Shown here one piece after another: positions 53,576 through 64,000 of a DNA stretch of 64,000 bases. The notes beneath the pieces were generated by a model that saw only the letters and a list, made by a program, of their open reading frames with translations, did not search any database and was not told the DNA's origin. The stretch covers positions 191,001-255,000 of the forward strand of contig JAADJZ010000005.1 in the NCBI GenBank assembly GCA_011032825.1, written 5' to 3'. Each line of letters opens with the position of its first letter. The first letter of the stretch is position 1. The position numbers and the translations under genes were made by a program. This DNA is from Massariosphaeria phaeospora. Lineage: Eukaryota; Ascomycota; Dothideomycetes; Pleosporales.

Positions 53576-55576
53576 ATGGAGTCAACAGAAGCATACACCT
53601 ACACCCCGCTCCCGACTACAGAAGACGCGACAGACACATGCATCCGTCTCCTTACCCTTATGCCGAGCCCTGAGAACGACGCGTCACCAATAACATGTTC
53701 GATCACCACAACTCCCCTCTCCCAAGCACCACCATACGGAGCTGTGTCGTACTGCTGGGGCGATGCCACTAATCAACACACGATCCATGTCGCGGAGCCC
53801 GATGGCGAGGGCAGCAGCAGCCTCCAAGTTCCAGCCACACTGATCCCATTCTTCCATCGCACAAGGTCATTAACACAATTCAGGGATTGCGAGCAGACCA
53901 TGATGCTATGGATAGACTCCATCTGCATCGACCAGTCTTGCAATCTCGAGAAAGAACGCCAAGTCGCCCGAATGCGCGACATCTACGCCAGAGCCTCCAC
54001 CACGCACATCTGGCTCGGCGAAGAGAGCGACTCGAGCACCTTGGCCCTCTCCTACGCGCAAAGCCTCCGCCGCGATTTGGAAGAGCGCGTGGGGAAAGAC
54101 GTCGTGCTCAAGCAGGTCCTCCGCTCGCGCGCCAAGCCTGCTGAGCTCCCTGTGGGCGTTGGTGATGCGAGGCTCGAAGCGTTCTTCCGGTTGTTGGAAA
54201 GGCCGTGGTTCACGCGCGCCTGGGTCGTACAGGAGGTTGTCGTCTCCCAGAACGCGCACGTCATGTGTGGCGCAACGTCGCAGCCGTGGCCCACGCTGTG
54301 GTTAGCATTTGTGTATCTGATGGGCTGCCACACGTGGCTGTGGAACTTCTATCCTGCGCGGCGGCTGTGGCAGTTCCTCGCCCCTTGCATCAGCCAGCGC
54401 GAGTGGAGAGATGGCACGGAGCTGCAGTGGTGGAGGCTTCTCGCCCGGCATCGCAGTTGCGCGGCCACAGACCGCCGGGATAAGGTCTTTTCCTTGTGGG
54501 GGTTGAAGGCCCAGCGGCAGTTTAAAGATATGGGTATCGAGCCAAACTACAGCGAGTCTGCCGAGACCCTCTACACGAAACTCGCGATCGCAGCGCTGCA
54601 ACGCGGCCAGACGGAAGTGCTCAGTATCCCACGGCTTGTCCGCACGCCCAAAACACATCTTCTCAATACTCCAACCTGGGTCCCAGACTGGGCCCATACC
54701 CCATCCACGCCGAGCACCCTCATCCAATGCGAAAGCAGCACTACAACCTGGACACCCCCATGGAGAGCATCGTCTAATTCCACCTTCACCCCAACATTCT
54801 CCACCCCCTCGCCTCCAGGATCACTCCCCACGAAGCTCTGCCTCCGCGGCTACACCATTGGCCGCATCACACGCCTCACCCCCCTCTGGCGCGACGCTCC
54901 CCCCGCCGCCGCAAACCCCACCCTCGTCGGCCAAGCGCGCATAAAGCAGTTCACGCAGCGCCAAATCCGCGCCTGGGAAACCGTGCTGCTCCCGCACCGT
55001 CCCTACTCCCTCCGCCGACTCCTCAACCCCTCGTTCCTAGCCGCATACCCCCCCGCGCCCAGCTACTCGCTCCTGCGCGCCGCGCACACCACGCTGTTCG
55101 GCGGCGTGCTGCTGAACGGCGACGATGCGAAAATGCGCTTCGCGATGCTATACTTCCTTGTGCGCCAGCTGTGTCTGTACCCCTTGCGCGTGTTGCCCAC
55201 GTGGTGTATCTGGCCCTGGATGCTCGTCGTGCTGCTGTCCAGCGCGCTCAAGCCGCTCGGCTACGTCAGTCCCGACATGCTGTTCAGCACGCACGGCGCG
55301 GGCAGCCCGATGGTGAATCGTCGGGCCGGGCGCGTGCGCGGTGCGAGCGGCGCGGAGTACATGGCGCTTTTGCCGGGGGTGGGTGAGGCGGGGGATTGGG
55401 TTGTGGTGTGTGAGGGGGTGGGGGTGCCGTTGGTGTTGAGGAGGGGGGAGGGAGAGGGGGGAAATGCGGAGTGGACGTTTGTGGGGGATGCGTTTGTGTT
55501 GGGGGGGATGCGGGGGGAGGTTTGGGAGAGGAGGATGGCGGGTGGGGAGGTGTGTGGGGAGTTTTGGGTGGGGTGA
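53576..55576 (+). CDS. HET-domain protein (heterokaryon incompatibility type)
   Basis: 666 residues, single exon. The HET domain occupies about residues 54-215, with the three usual blocks: YGAVSYCWGD (54-63), LWIDSICIDQ (111-120) and MRDIYARASTTHIWLG (133-148). Downstream are WFTRAWVVQEV and DKVFSLWGL, typical for the extended family, and a C-terminal hydrophobic segment around 530-560 that may be membrane-associated. HET domains are related to TIR and mediate cell death on non-self contact in some fungi; most members have unknown partners. The DNA of the last 60 codons is extremely G-rich and encodes Gly, Glu and Val repeats. Not linked to the NACHT gene (38 kb away). Confidence 0.85.
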   Translation: MESTEAYTYTPLPTTEDATDTCIRLLTLMPSPENDASPITCSITTTPLSQAPPYGAVSYCWGDATNQHTIHVAEPDGEGSSSLQVPATLIPFFHRTRSLTQFRDCEQTMMLWIDSICIDQSCNLEKERQVARMRDIYARASTTHIWLGEESDSSTLALSYAQSLRRDLEERVGKDVVLKQVLRSRAKPAELPVGVGDARLEAFFRLLERPWFTRAWVVQEVVVSQNAHVMCGATSQPWPTLWLAFVYLMGCHTWLWNFYPARRLWQFLAPCISQREWRDGTELQWWRLLARHRSCAATDRRDKVFSLWGLKAQRQFKDMGIEPNYSESAETLYTKLAIAALQRGQTEVLSIPRLVRTPKTHLLNTPTWVPDWAHTPSTPSTLIQCESSTTTWTPPWRASSNSTFTPTFSTPSPPGSLPTKLCLRGYTIGRITRLTPLWRDAPPAAANPTLVGQARIKQFTQRQIRAWETVLLPHRPYSLRRLLNPSFLAAYPPAPSYSLLRAAHTTLFGGVLLNGDDAKMRFAMLYFLVRQLCLYPLRVLPTWCIWPWMLVVLLSSALKPLGYVSPDMLFSTHGAGSPMVNRRAGRVRGASGAEYMALLPGVGEAGDWVVVCEGVGVPLVLRRGEGEGGNAEWTFVGDAFVLGGMRGEVWERRMAGGEVCGEFWVG

Positions 55577-56040
55577 TGGGACATTACCAAATATATGAGA
55601 GTTATAGTAGGGCTTTGTGAAAATCGAGGGTAGATTGTTGACTGATTGCTGGTAAAAAAATTGTATACTGTCGAGAGGATCTATCGATCGCCTAATGGTT
55701 ACAGAGTACGGAGCACGCACTGTGTTTTGTTTCTTGGTCGGCGGTGAAGGCTGCTAGGTGCGTGCGTGCTGTGCTGTGGCGGATTTGGATTTGGATTTGG
55801 AGTTGGGCCGGGTCGAATAAATATTGGACGGACGGAGACGGATGGGATAGAATAGACGGGTAGAGTAGAGGGAAGGAAGCGAGATGAAATATTACCGCAT
55901 CGAGCAAGTATGTGAAATGCCGAATCAGCGTTGATAGCTGCGGAGTCTGGCGGACAAAATACCCACGGCGGACAAGGCTGGCGGACACCCTTCGATCGAG
56001 ATCGTTACAATATGCGGGGTAGGTGGTACACGTCAAGTCC

Positions 56041-56520
56041 AGTCAAGCTAAGTACGCTGTGTAAGATAAGATAAGATCAGAATAGGTAATGCCTAATAGG
56101 GTAGGTTGACGGTAGGTGTCGATCAACTTGTGATCAAAACTATGCAGTGGTGCGACTTTTGAGGCTGAAGTGCGGGGTCGGGGAACGCTGTGGAATGGTA
56201 ATCTTGGAAGATAGGATAAGAATAGAATGGGTATTGCCTAGTTAGGTAGGTTAATAGGGAGTGTCGATTACTTGTGTTGCAAGCACCTTCCCGACAGACA
56301 GGTCAGGTCAGGGCTGGCGGCGGGACGTGGGTTGAGATTTTCTGCGGGAGGGCGTCGATTACCGAATGTGATACAACTTTCAGCCTTTCAGGGATCCACG
56401 CTGTGTATCCTAAAAACAAGACAACGTATGGCCTAACGCGGCAAGTCTACGGTTGGTGTCGATTACTATAAGAGCAAAAAACCTTCCCAGCGGGACGTGG
56501 ATACGCTGATACAGGAGAGA
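56041..56520. repeat. Three diverged units of a satellite-like repeat
   Basis: Each unit contains, in order: ACGCTGTG, AAGAATAGGTATTGCCTA with TAGGTAGG, GGTAGGTGTCGATTAC and, in the last two, CAAAAACCTTCCCGAC. Unit starts fall near 56052, 56188 and 56398. The same unit recurs around 60.3-60.8 kb. Confidence 0.75.
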
Positions 56521-57060
56521 TGTTGCTGTATTGGGTACTATTAGGTGCCCACGCCTGGACTGCGCTGCTAGCAAACCTGTGTCTGTGCCTGTACCGCCGC
56601 TAACACGCCCTGTAGGCCTTAGTATCGCTAGCGCCTATAGCTAGTGCTAACTCGCAATAGGCTACCACAGAGCTGCCGTCCGCCACCGCGTTGCCTTCTA
56701 CCAAAAGCTCGAAGACGAGCAAGCCCGCGCCCTTCGCCAGAACTAAGCTTATCTAATCAGGCTAGGATCTGTCGGCGCGGTCAAGATGCTATCACATTGG
56801 ATTAAGTAGCCTGAATACAATGCTTACTATTCTAATCTCAATCCCGCTAGGAAGGTTTTTGCTCTTACAGTAATAGACACAAACTGTAGATTTGCCCTGT
56901 TAGGCAACACTTATTCTTACAGTTATCCCCTTAGCTTGGCTTTATAGTGCAGCCACTAGCTACAACTACCTATTGCGCTGCTCTTTTAGGTTGGCAAGAT
57001 GGATCACAATTATTCTGCGCTACTAGCCTAAAAGCAATTGTAATGATGAAGAAGAGGTAG
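56520..57060. repeat. Degenerate transposon-like remnant
   Basis: Short coding-like stretch (residues VAFYQKLEDEQARALRQ) followed by in-frame TAA and TAG, in a TA-rich context with many CTA/TAG words. Suggests a transposon inactivated by point mutation. Class cannot be decided. Confidence 0.35.
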
Positions 57061-57456
57061 TTTTCCCCGCTTTGTCGATAGAGTCAACGATCCTGCATTA
57101 TTGATGGATTGTTCTCCCATCCTGTCCACACTTTCTTTCATCTAGGTGGACAAAATACGTTGTTCTGCATGAATTGGCGGTTGTCCGACCATATGTGGTG
57201 GCAAGACCAGCATGGCGTCAAAGAAAGCTCGCTTCCCTCCATAGTCGTTTTCTTTATCCGGGACGTTATGAAAACAGGTATAGTTATAAGATATCGCATT
57301 CGGTACGTTTGGAATTCAGGTCAGATACATCCAACAGCAGCAGCAGCACAGTATACTAACACGCAGCACACAACTGCAACAGTCACACGCTATCTGACGC
57401 ACACTTTTCCATTCCACGAAACAACGCATACAAGGTATCAAAGCTAACCGTACAAG

Positions 57457-58592
57457 ATGCGCTCCAAGACTGAAATCATAATGGCAATGTATGGTGTGGA
57501 TAATTTCGATGATTATTTCCAAGTGGAGGGTCGAGACTGGGATAGTACTGAATCTCCGCCGCTAGAACAGTGGATCAAGTTCCCACTGCCGTACCAAGCC
57601 GCTGGAAGCCCCGCTCGACCAACGGCACAAGAGTTTGACACGGCCATGATCGAGAACAAACTGACAAAAAACATAGGCACGCGACAGGTATGCCGAATAG
57701 GCAACATGGTGGTCAAGCGAGGCGTCTGTGGCAGTTTCTTGCAAGAAGCAGAAAACCTGCTCTACATTGAGAAACACACCCAAGTCCGGGCCCCAAAGCT
57801 CTATCACGCTTACATTGAAGACTACACTACCCCTGACGGCAAGACCTATGCCGTCAAATATCTGGCCATGGAGTACATGGAGGGCTTGAACCTCAACGCG
57901 TTTGAATTCAAAGACATGGACGAGAAGGATCAACTGCAGATTGCCGCGAGCATCGGCCAGCAGCTTCAGCTCCTTCGCTCCATTCCTTCCGAAGGGTACT
58001 ATGGTCGCGTGCACCACCAGGGCTTTCAGCCCCGAACGACGTTCCTGCGGACCCGATGCAGGGACATGTTGGGTCCGTACGAAGACTTCGACAGCTTCCT
58101 CGAGGCCATGTATGTTCGCTTCGAACTCGACATGGTCACCACGCTCTACGAGCCCTTTTCCACACCCTGGAGGGCGCACCGATTAGAGCCTGTCGAGCAA
58201 TTCAAACCCGCACTGAGCGCAAACAAGGAGTGCCCGCCTGTTCTGACACACATGGATCTCAAGATGGAAAATATCATCTTAAGCCGCGTTCAGAAAGAGG
58301 CCGGCGCGTCGGACTGGAGGCCACGTTCATTGATTGGGATTTGTTCGGCTGGTTTCCCCCTTGGTTCCAACACGTGGGGTTGCTGGAGAAATTGGTTCTG
58401 GAAAACACGCGGCCGGTGGTGACGAGGGATGGGGTGGTGACAACATACAAAACGCACACTCCTGCTGAGCTGGAAACCATGAATGCGAACATTCAGAGAA
58501 TCATCTTCACGTGCTTGGGCGAGAAGGAATTTCCAGACGAACAAGCTTACTTCCGCACAGCTCATGAGACGGGTTCCATTCTGGGAGCGTAA
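57457..58592 (+). pseudogene. APH/protein-kinase-like phosphotransferase with one frame change
   Basis: The first frame runs from ATG 57457 with a kinase-like N lobe (NMVVKRG with the likely ATP lysine; FLQEAENLLYIEKHT) and a hinge (LAMEYMEG), reaching the catalytic loop THMDLKMENIIL (His265, Asp267). Just after, near 58315-58322, the conserved metal-binding segment FIDWDLFGWFPPW continues in another frame up to the stop at 58590-58592. Without the shift the protein would have about 378 residues, normal for fungal APH-family members; as it stands the first frame ends at 58420-58422 and lacks the DFG equivalent. No intron fits. Recent inactivation or sequence error. Substrate unknown. Confidence 0.75.
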
Positions 58593-58958
58593 GAAACAAG
58601 CTTTCTACATACTGCATGTATTGCTGCCATGTCTCCATCAAGGGTCGTCGTTTCGAATCCTCTTCTCCGCTCGTAGATTCCAAAACAAATTGCGTCAACA
58701 TTGACATGGAATCCATTTTCCACACACTAAATGTATAGCAATATTCTATAATCGTCAGCATCCCATATCCGCTTGAAATGCCATGACCGACTAACATCCC
58801 ACAGCAGTCTAGCATCCCAGTTGGCTGAATCCATACCCACGCCCTGTCATCACCTGACCATGACCAATGTACAATTGAAAACGTGTGCTACCTCCCATCC
58901 CACCTTTCCCAGTGTGTTCTTGCTATATCTTTTCACACGAGGAAGTTGAAAACTATAG
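58593..58958. other. Convergent intergenic region
   Basis: 3' flanks of the APH-like gene and the small gene on the minus strand. Nothing else recognised. Confidence 0.5.
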
Positions 58959-59351
58959 CTAATAGTTGTTGTTGGGGTAACGACGCCATTGATTGGGTAA
59001 TAGTGTGTCCAGATGACGATGCACGGCCGCGATCCAAGCCTCGGTGGTCTGAAGTTGATCAGGCTGGTTTGCCGGAACAAGCAGGGCCGGCTGATTGAGG
59101 CAGATGTTCCTGAATGCTTCCGGGTCCTTGAACTTGCCAAGCTTTTGCTGGATGTACTTGGGAGTTGGCGTACGGTGGTCCCCCATGATGGTGGTCACGT
59201 CTTTAAGACCCGGGTTGAACATGTAGGAGTTGCCAGGCACCCCGAGAACATCCCCTTCTTTGACGATGCAAAACTTCAAAGTTCCATTGACGAAGCAAGT
59301 ATAAACTAGGTGTCCGTTCCTCTCAAGATATGTTGCTGGCGTGGCTGCCAT
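58959..59351 (-). CDS. Small protein of unknown function
   Basis: 130 residues from ATG 59351 (AGCAATGGCAGCC context). No signal peptide, membrane segment or known motif; the middle has GDVLGVPGNSYMFNPGL and the end is polar with NNNY. Upstream lies a C/T-rich leader of about 300 bases and a TATA box near 59680, which support a transcribed gene. An intron within the leader is possible. Confidence 0.5.
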   Translation of the reverse strand: MAATPATYLERNGHLVYTCFVNGTLKFCIVKEGDVLGVPGNSYMFNPGLKDVTTIMGDHRTPTPKYIQQKLGKFKDPEAFRNICLNQPALLVPANQPDQLQTTEAWIAAVHRHLDTLLPNQWRRYPNNNY

Positions 59352-59677
59352 TGCTGAAGCTGTAATTGAGGTAGTTGTGGTAATGAAATGATTCAAAATG
59401 TTGAGGGTTGAGTCGATAGGGGTCTTGACCGGTTGAGCAAGGGTCTTTGGGGGGAAGAGTTTGAGAGGAGGCTGAAGGACTGCGGGCTGCTCAAGTGCTG
59501 AAAGGGCACTGGAGAGGATGAAAGTTCAAGAAGAGGAGTAGCCGTAGACACTGAGTGCGGGTGTGGCGACAGGCAGGGCTTGTTGGTCGAGAGGACGAGT
59601 GCACTGTACTGGAGTGCAGGCGTGCAGGCGTGCAGGAGTGCGATCTGAACAGAAGAAAGGAGAGCGTTACTCCATGG

Positions 59678-59685
59678 TTTATATA
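59678..59685 (-). promoter_or_regulatory. TATA box of the small minus-strand gene
   Basis: Reads TATATAAA on the minus strand, with a C/T-rich leader following it toward the ATG at 59351. Confidence 0.5.
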
Positions 59686-59938
59686 GATCGAGAAGAAGCG
59701 GTGGCCTTTCAAAATCTAAGGTTCCATCAGCGTCCGCACACTGCTTCCTTGATTGCTGAACAAAGAGAATGAGACAGGGCAACAATTTTGCTTGACACAC
59801 ACCAAACACCCAGAAACCTTTCGCGTAGCTCTGCCTGACCAGTCACCACCACAATGGAAAGAAGTCCTATCGAACAAAGCGCTACGTCTCGGCGATGACA
59901 AAGTTGGTGGTCTGCCTAATGCCTCATGATCGACCCGG

Positions 59939-60175
59939 TTAGTACTCAGCCCTACGCAGTGGTCCAGCTCGGACACAAACCGAACGCAAAGCGCACTGGC
60001 GAACACCACCAAACAAGCGGACTAGTGAAAGGAATGTCACGAGATCTACGTCCCGGCGTTGAAGGCTGACCAGCACGTGCTCAGCCCTACCACGGTAGTC
60101 AAGCTTGGACACGCACTGAACGCAATCCGCACCTGCGGCTACCACCATGAAGAAACAGCAATAAGTCAAGTGTCG
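59939..60175. repeat. Direct duplication, ~100-bp copies at ~137-bp spacing
   Basis: 59943-60037 and 60079-60175 share CTCAGCCCTAC, GTCAGCT(C/T)GGACAC-like, GAACGCAA and CACCA blocks in order. Divergence is moderate. Confidence 0.65.
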
Positions 60176-60294
60176 GGAAACTCTTGGCGAACGATTGTTG
60201 GATGTCTTGCTTGCATTTCTGAACCGCAACGCCCTAGAAACGACTCTAGTGTGTTAGCATAGGTTCATGTCTTGGTGGAGAACTCAGCGGGGAT

Positions 60295-61190
60295 ATAGTG
60301 ACGTTGCCTAGTCTAGTTGGGTAGGTTCTGCCGTAGGTGTCGATAACGGAGGACGAGCTGGACGGTGAAGGAAGGGGCATTGCCGGACTGGGAAAGTTTC
60401 AGGGGGTGTTGATCACGGTGAGGGAATACGCTGTGTAACGTTGATCTGAGATAAGAATAGGTATTGCCTAACGAGGCAGGTTTCGGCAGGTGTCGATCAC
60501 TCGTGTAGCAAAAACCTTCCCGACAGACAGGTCAGGGCTAGCGGAGGCTTGAATACGAGAGGGATGTTGCCTAGTTGGGTAGGTTCTTGAGTAGGTGTCG
60601 ATAACAGCGCACGAGCTGATCGGTGAGCGAAGCGCATTGCCTGGTTAGGCAGGTTTTTTGGCGTGTGGTACAACTTTCGGAGAGCAGGGGGGGAGTGAGT
60701 GCGCTTAGCCGTGTTGAGAAGTGTGGGATGACTGTAAGACAACGCTGAACGGTAAGCACTAAGATAACGTATTGCCTAATTGGGTAAGTATGTGGGAGGT
60801 GTAGATGACGGTGAATCTGCATCCGGCAGAAGAGCGCAGTTGGCAGAAGAGCGCAGTTTCTGGCAGAAGAAAAACTTGGGTGTTGACAGAGGAGAGTGGT
60901 TTCTAACACAGAACTCAAATAGTTCCAACAGAAATCGTCCTCTTCTTCGCATCAACGAAGCGCATCGCAATTGTATCACGATTACCCAATTAGGCAAGTA
61001 TGCAGCGAGTGTAGATGACTGCGTCGATCCTGCTACGGTTTTTTGGCGGAATTTGGGGATTGACAGAAAAGAGAGATTTATCGCAGAATAGAATCCTTTT
61101 TGGCAGATTAGAAATAGTTGCTGACAGCATAGAAACGCGTCCAACAGAATCGAAACGACGTCGACAAGGCACATCACGATACAGTCTATT
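60295..61190. repeat. Satellite-like repeat units related to those at 56 kb
   Basis: TTGCCTA..TAGGT/GGCAGGT landmarks occur near 60303, 60378, 60462, 60566, 60635 and 60770, with an inverted form near 60983; several are followed by GTAGGTGTCGATAAC. The unit at 60428-60540 matches the 56-kb units over its whole length, including CTTCCCGACAGACAGGTCAG. 60770-60980 and 60983-61190 form two longer related units with TTGACAGA and CCAACAGAA. Confidence 0.7.
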
Positions 61191-61659
61191 ACCTAGACGC
61201 TTCTTCAATGTCCTTACACGATGCCCTCCCCGCCCGCACTCCCAGGTCCGATTGATCGCGTTCTAGAGATCCTCCGCGCCAGTACAAGTACGGAGTACCC
61301 ACCCCCTCGTCTTGGCAATAGCTTAAGCTCCGGCTTGTGAATGCTTGACCGCGCCGTGACCTCCACCATGCACACATCACCACAGCCATCACATACGTAG
61401 CCGCCGTGGTTTCACGAACCTATTGCCCCGCCCACGTAGCGAAACAAGCACATACATGGCGCAAGTTTGATAATCTTCCTATAAATTGGGTCTATATCTA
61501 GCGTAACACATGCAAGCAAGCCGCCCAGTCCCGATTGCCATTTGCCTAAGCCGGCGGATATCCATCATGTAAACGCGAAAGAATGAACGCCCCGCAATGC
61601 AGATAGAGTAAGACGAAATGCTAGAAAAGACTCGCTGGAAAAGGCTCTAATACACACGC

Positions 61660-62797
61660 TCAGCGTGTGCTGGTCACCAGGGATGTGAGATCTCCGCCCC
61701 TCCGCCGCGTTGTCATCTCGTGCGTTTCCCCGCCGCGAGGGGGTAGCTCTTTGGGAAAGTGCTCCACTTCAGCGCCCGTTTTCTGGGACCGCGGCGAAGG
61801 AGACCGGCGGCTGGAGGGGACTGGCTTGACTAGATATGGTTTTCCATATGGTTGTTGATAGTACGACGGGGGTGGGCCGCCGCGCATGGGTTCGTAAGCT
61901 GTCGGCGACGCGGGCATCGGTCCCTGACCCTGAGGGATGGGCTTTGCGAACGGCGAAGGGTGGCGCGCCTTGGCAGGAACTTGAGGCGCTTCGAACTTTG
62001 CTGGCACGGCAGGAGGGTGTTTGCGAATCCGGCGCTTCCGCATGAGACAGAAGACGACCAGCGCTACCAGGGCGGCGATCCCAACGAATGCGCCGACTAC
62101 GATGCCCACCCGCACTCCTACTGCCATTCCATCGTCGTCCTCATAATGGTCCGGGTCCTTGCCAGTGTGTCCAACGTTTCCAGGCAGCTTCGGAGGGGTC
62201 GTCCGGTTGGGCCGCGCGGCGATGGACTGGGAGGCGGTGCCTGTGGCGACGGGGTCGAATATTTCGGTCACGATGACAGTGGTGGGTACAGCGAGTTCGG
62301 CTCTTGACAGGTCCTCGTCGAAAAGGTGTCCGCATTCTTCGACGTCGGTGTCCTATTATACACATTAGTGAATGCGCACCGAGGTAAGAGTGACTACGCA
62401 CCTTTTCACAACAGAAGGCGATCGCCTTGTCGTTATATGCGCAGTAGAATCCATCGACGCAGGCCGCTGCCTTAAGTCAATGCCAGATCGAATACGGAAT
62501 CGCAACGCCGCAGATGTACATACTTCCGTATTGGTCCTTACAGCACGACTCTCCCTGGTCCGGCTGGTAGCAGATGTTCGCGAACTCAGAAGAGAAGCAC
62601 TGCTTCGCACTCCGGTCGCATCCGTCGCAGGAGGTGCCGCATATCTCAAAGGACGGGTCGTATCCCTCGTCCGAGGTGTGGTTTGGCTTGAAGCTCCACC
62701 AGAACTCCTGTTGGGCAGCCACTACCGAGCTCGACGACACGACAAGCGCGGCTATGAGGGTTGGCAGCATGGTGAAGGGCGTAATGTGACTTGGCAT
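61660..62797 (-). CDS. Cys-rich single-pass cell-surface protein
   Basis: Three exons: 62524-62797, 62402-62466 and 61660-62352; introns of 57 nt (GTATGT..GGCAG) and 49 nt (GTGCGT..AATAG). About 343 residues from ATG 62797 (334 from ATG 62770, the likelier signal-peptide start MLPTLIAALVVSSSSVVA). The outer part has about 15 Cys, including SCCKDQYG, VDGFYC and AFCCEK, like the Cys-rich ectodomains of fungal surface proteins. One membrane span (VGIVVGAFVGIAALVALVVF) is followed by RKRRIRK and a Pro-rich cytoplasmic tail with GGPPPSYYQQPYG. A sensor or adhesion role is inferred from layout only. Confidence 0.75.
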
Positions 62798-64000
62798 CGA
62801 GACATGAAGTAGGTAATACGGGATGGCAGCGAAGGATGTATACTTGGCAAGAGCGGGAGCGGCGGGTGTGTGGAAGCACAACACAGTCACCGCGAGGGCA
62901 TTACGCGTCAGACGCAGCGCCACCGTCAGAGAAGCCCCTTTCCCGGGCTGTGATGCGGCGGCAACGGACGAGCTTCAGTGCCTCAAGCAATGCCGCAGCC
63001 GAATCCTGCGTGGGCGAGCGTGGGAAAAGCAGTAATCTTTGTCGATGACTCAGCCGTCATGTTTGAGGAACGCCGTCTGGCTGATATTTGATTGGGTGGT
63101 GGCGACATCTCTGCTGTTCCGTAACGTGGCAGCGCGCGCGAAAGGATTCGGTGTGAGGGCTCAGGCTGCGAAGAGGAAAGGATGTCGGGGTTGGAGTTGG
63201 CTGGTGTGTTTTGGGGCCGAAGCACGGACCACGATCACCTGATATAGATTATCCCCGGCGCCTCGCCTTATCGCCCGCCGTGTTCCACAACTCCACGAAG
63301 GACCGCCTATCTAACACTATATAGCAGTCAGCCAGCAAAAGCCTGATCACTCTTTTTTCATCCATCGTCAAGCTGTTTCCTCACTGCTGCTCATCAGTTT
63401 GTAGTCTTTCCGCATCTGTCGTCAGGAGTCCTGGTCGAACCTCGAGGAAATGCGATCGCTTCGAAGCGCTTTCTACATGTGGCAATTTGACGACCGGCTG
63501 GACCCTGCTACCTACCTAGCTGACAGGCATGGCTTCTGAGACGATAGAAAAGGAATAATGGGCACGTAGAGTAGACTGGTCCTGAGTTTCTGTGCTACGT
63601 CGGGGCCTGCTTCATCAGCTGTCCGGAGTGCTCCCTCTCATCTATCAATGCATCTCGAAGTGGCTAGCAGGTCGCTCGTTTCCGAGCGGCTCGGCCCCGC
63701 TTCATCCGCGCCGATCCTGATCGTCTTCGAGGGCACAACAGGGCATATGATGCTCGAGATGGATGTCTCGGTGGTTCTGCGACATGTACTCGATGACATG
63801 AGGTTGCTATAACGGACCGGATACCATCTCATCTCGGCCCCCAAAAACTAGTCTACCATCTTTTGGTATGATTAACAAGAAGCAGCCCGGCACTACTGTT
63901 ACGGACCCACGTTCGGAGTCCGAGATACTAGAACGAGCCACCCACGAATTACAGTCAGACTGGAGCCCACTTGGGTGTACACGGCGGCGGAAGCGCTGTC
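62798..64000. other. Intergenic region at the window edge
   Basis: A TATA-like element (63317-63324) followed by a C/T-rich stretch and an ATG at 63450 with a 29-codon frame may mark the 5' end of a rightward gene. Nothing is certain. Confidence 0.4.
63868..64000 (+). CDS. Possible start of a gene running off the window
   Basis: ATG at 63868 opens a frame that is still open at the window end after 44 codons (MINKKQPGTTVTDPRS at the start, Arg-rich at the end). Too short to judge; it may be an exon of the gene whose promoter seems to lie near 63317. Confidence 0.2.
   Translation, partial: MINKKQPGTTVTDPRSESEILERATHELQSDWSPLGCTRRRKRC

Larger units (their letters stand above)
55577..57456. other. 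Repeat-rich intergenic region left of the APH-like gene
   Basis: Contains three units of a satellite-like repeat (56041-56520). 56520-57060 is TA-rich with a broken frame (GYHRAAVRHRVAFYQKLEDE followed by stops), probably a mutated transposon. The last 100 bases form the leader of the next gene. Confidence 0.55.
59690..61659. other. Repeat-rich intergenic region right of the APH-like gene
   Basis: No gene recognised. Holds a direct duplication (59939-60175), at least five satellite-like units (60295-60800) and a second pair of about 200-bp units (60770-61190). Confidence 0.55.

Noticed and set aside
53560..53580. GGTTCAAATTC resembling a tRNA B box
   Set aside because: The arm does not pair properly, there is no A box or acceptor stem upstream, and it lies at the HET gene start.
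59393..59809. 138-codon minus-strand frame upstream of the small unknown gene
   Set aside because: Pyrimidine-rich leader downstream of a TATA box; Ser/Pro/Leu translation of a 5' UTR.

Overview
The window reads as genomic DNA of a filamentous ascomycete (Pezizomycotina; a Dothideomycete is my best guess, made by eye). The evidence is: introns of about 47-95 nt with GT..AG ends and CTRAC-type branch sites; conserved eukaryotic housekeeping genes (LSM2, RPS28, RPF2, MMS19, PSO2); fungus-specific families (NACHT STAND protein, HET domain, DUF6594, AA9 LPMO, fungal F-box proteins); and an isolated 5S rRNA gene. Several AT-rich, transition-rich repeat stretches look like mutated transposon debris.

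Layout. 0-7 kb: the end of a metallophosphoesterase gene, a Cys-rich protein, the DNA cross-link repair nuclease PSO2 and a DUF6594 membrane protein. 7-12 kb: a Pro/Gln/Ser-rich protein, threonine aldolase (with a probable spliced mitochondrial presequence) and an F-box protein. 12-16 kb: a NACHT protein broken by two frame changes. 16.5-19 kb: a cluster of small membrane proteins sharing an unrecognised C-terminal motif, plus a spliced 66-residue Cys-rich protein. 21.5-28 kb: ribulose-phosphate 3-epimerase, a large methyltransferase-domain protein and LSM2. 28.8-33.9 kb: a single-pass membrane protein, then a second cluster of small membrane proteins, some decayed, ending at a 5S rRNA gene. 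34-39 kb: an AA9 LPMO, an F-box gene with an in-frame stop, a nested inverted-repeat structure and a secreted protein of unknown function.

39-45.4 kb is repeat-rich and gene-poor, with RPS28 as the exception; it holds minisatellites and a roughly 250-bp tandem array. 45.4-53 kb is a compact housekeeping block of two divergent pairs: GRX3/4-type glutaredoxin with RPF2, and MMS19 with the one-carbon enzyme MTD1. 53-64 kb holds a HET-domain gene, an APH/kinase-like gene with a frame change, two sets of satellite-like repeats on either side of it, a small unknown protein and a Cys-rich single-pass surface protein.

Functional themes: genome maintenance and RNA/ribosome biogenesis form the conserved core (PSO2, MMS19, LSM2, RPS28, RPF2). 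Metabolism is represented by GLY1, RPE1 and MTD1. The accessory part carries self/non-self-type genes, lineage-specific membrane proteins, possible secreted factors and repeats. The most novel material is the small membrane-protein family, the Cys-rich mini-protein, the 250-bp array and the inverted-repeat family. Gene models were spliced by hand. Several loci show single frame changes or stops that could be pseudogenisation or assembly error.
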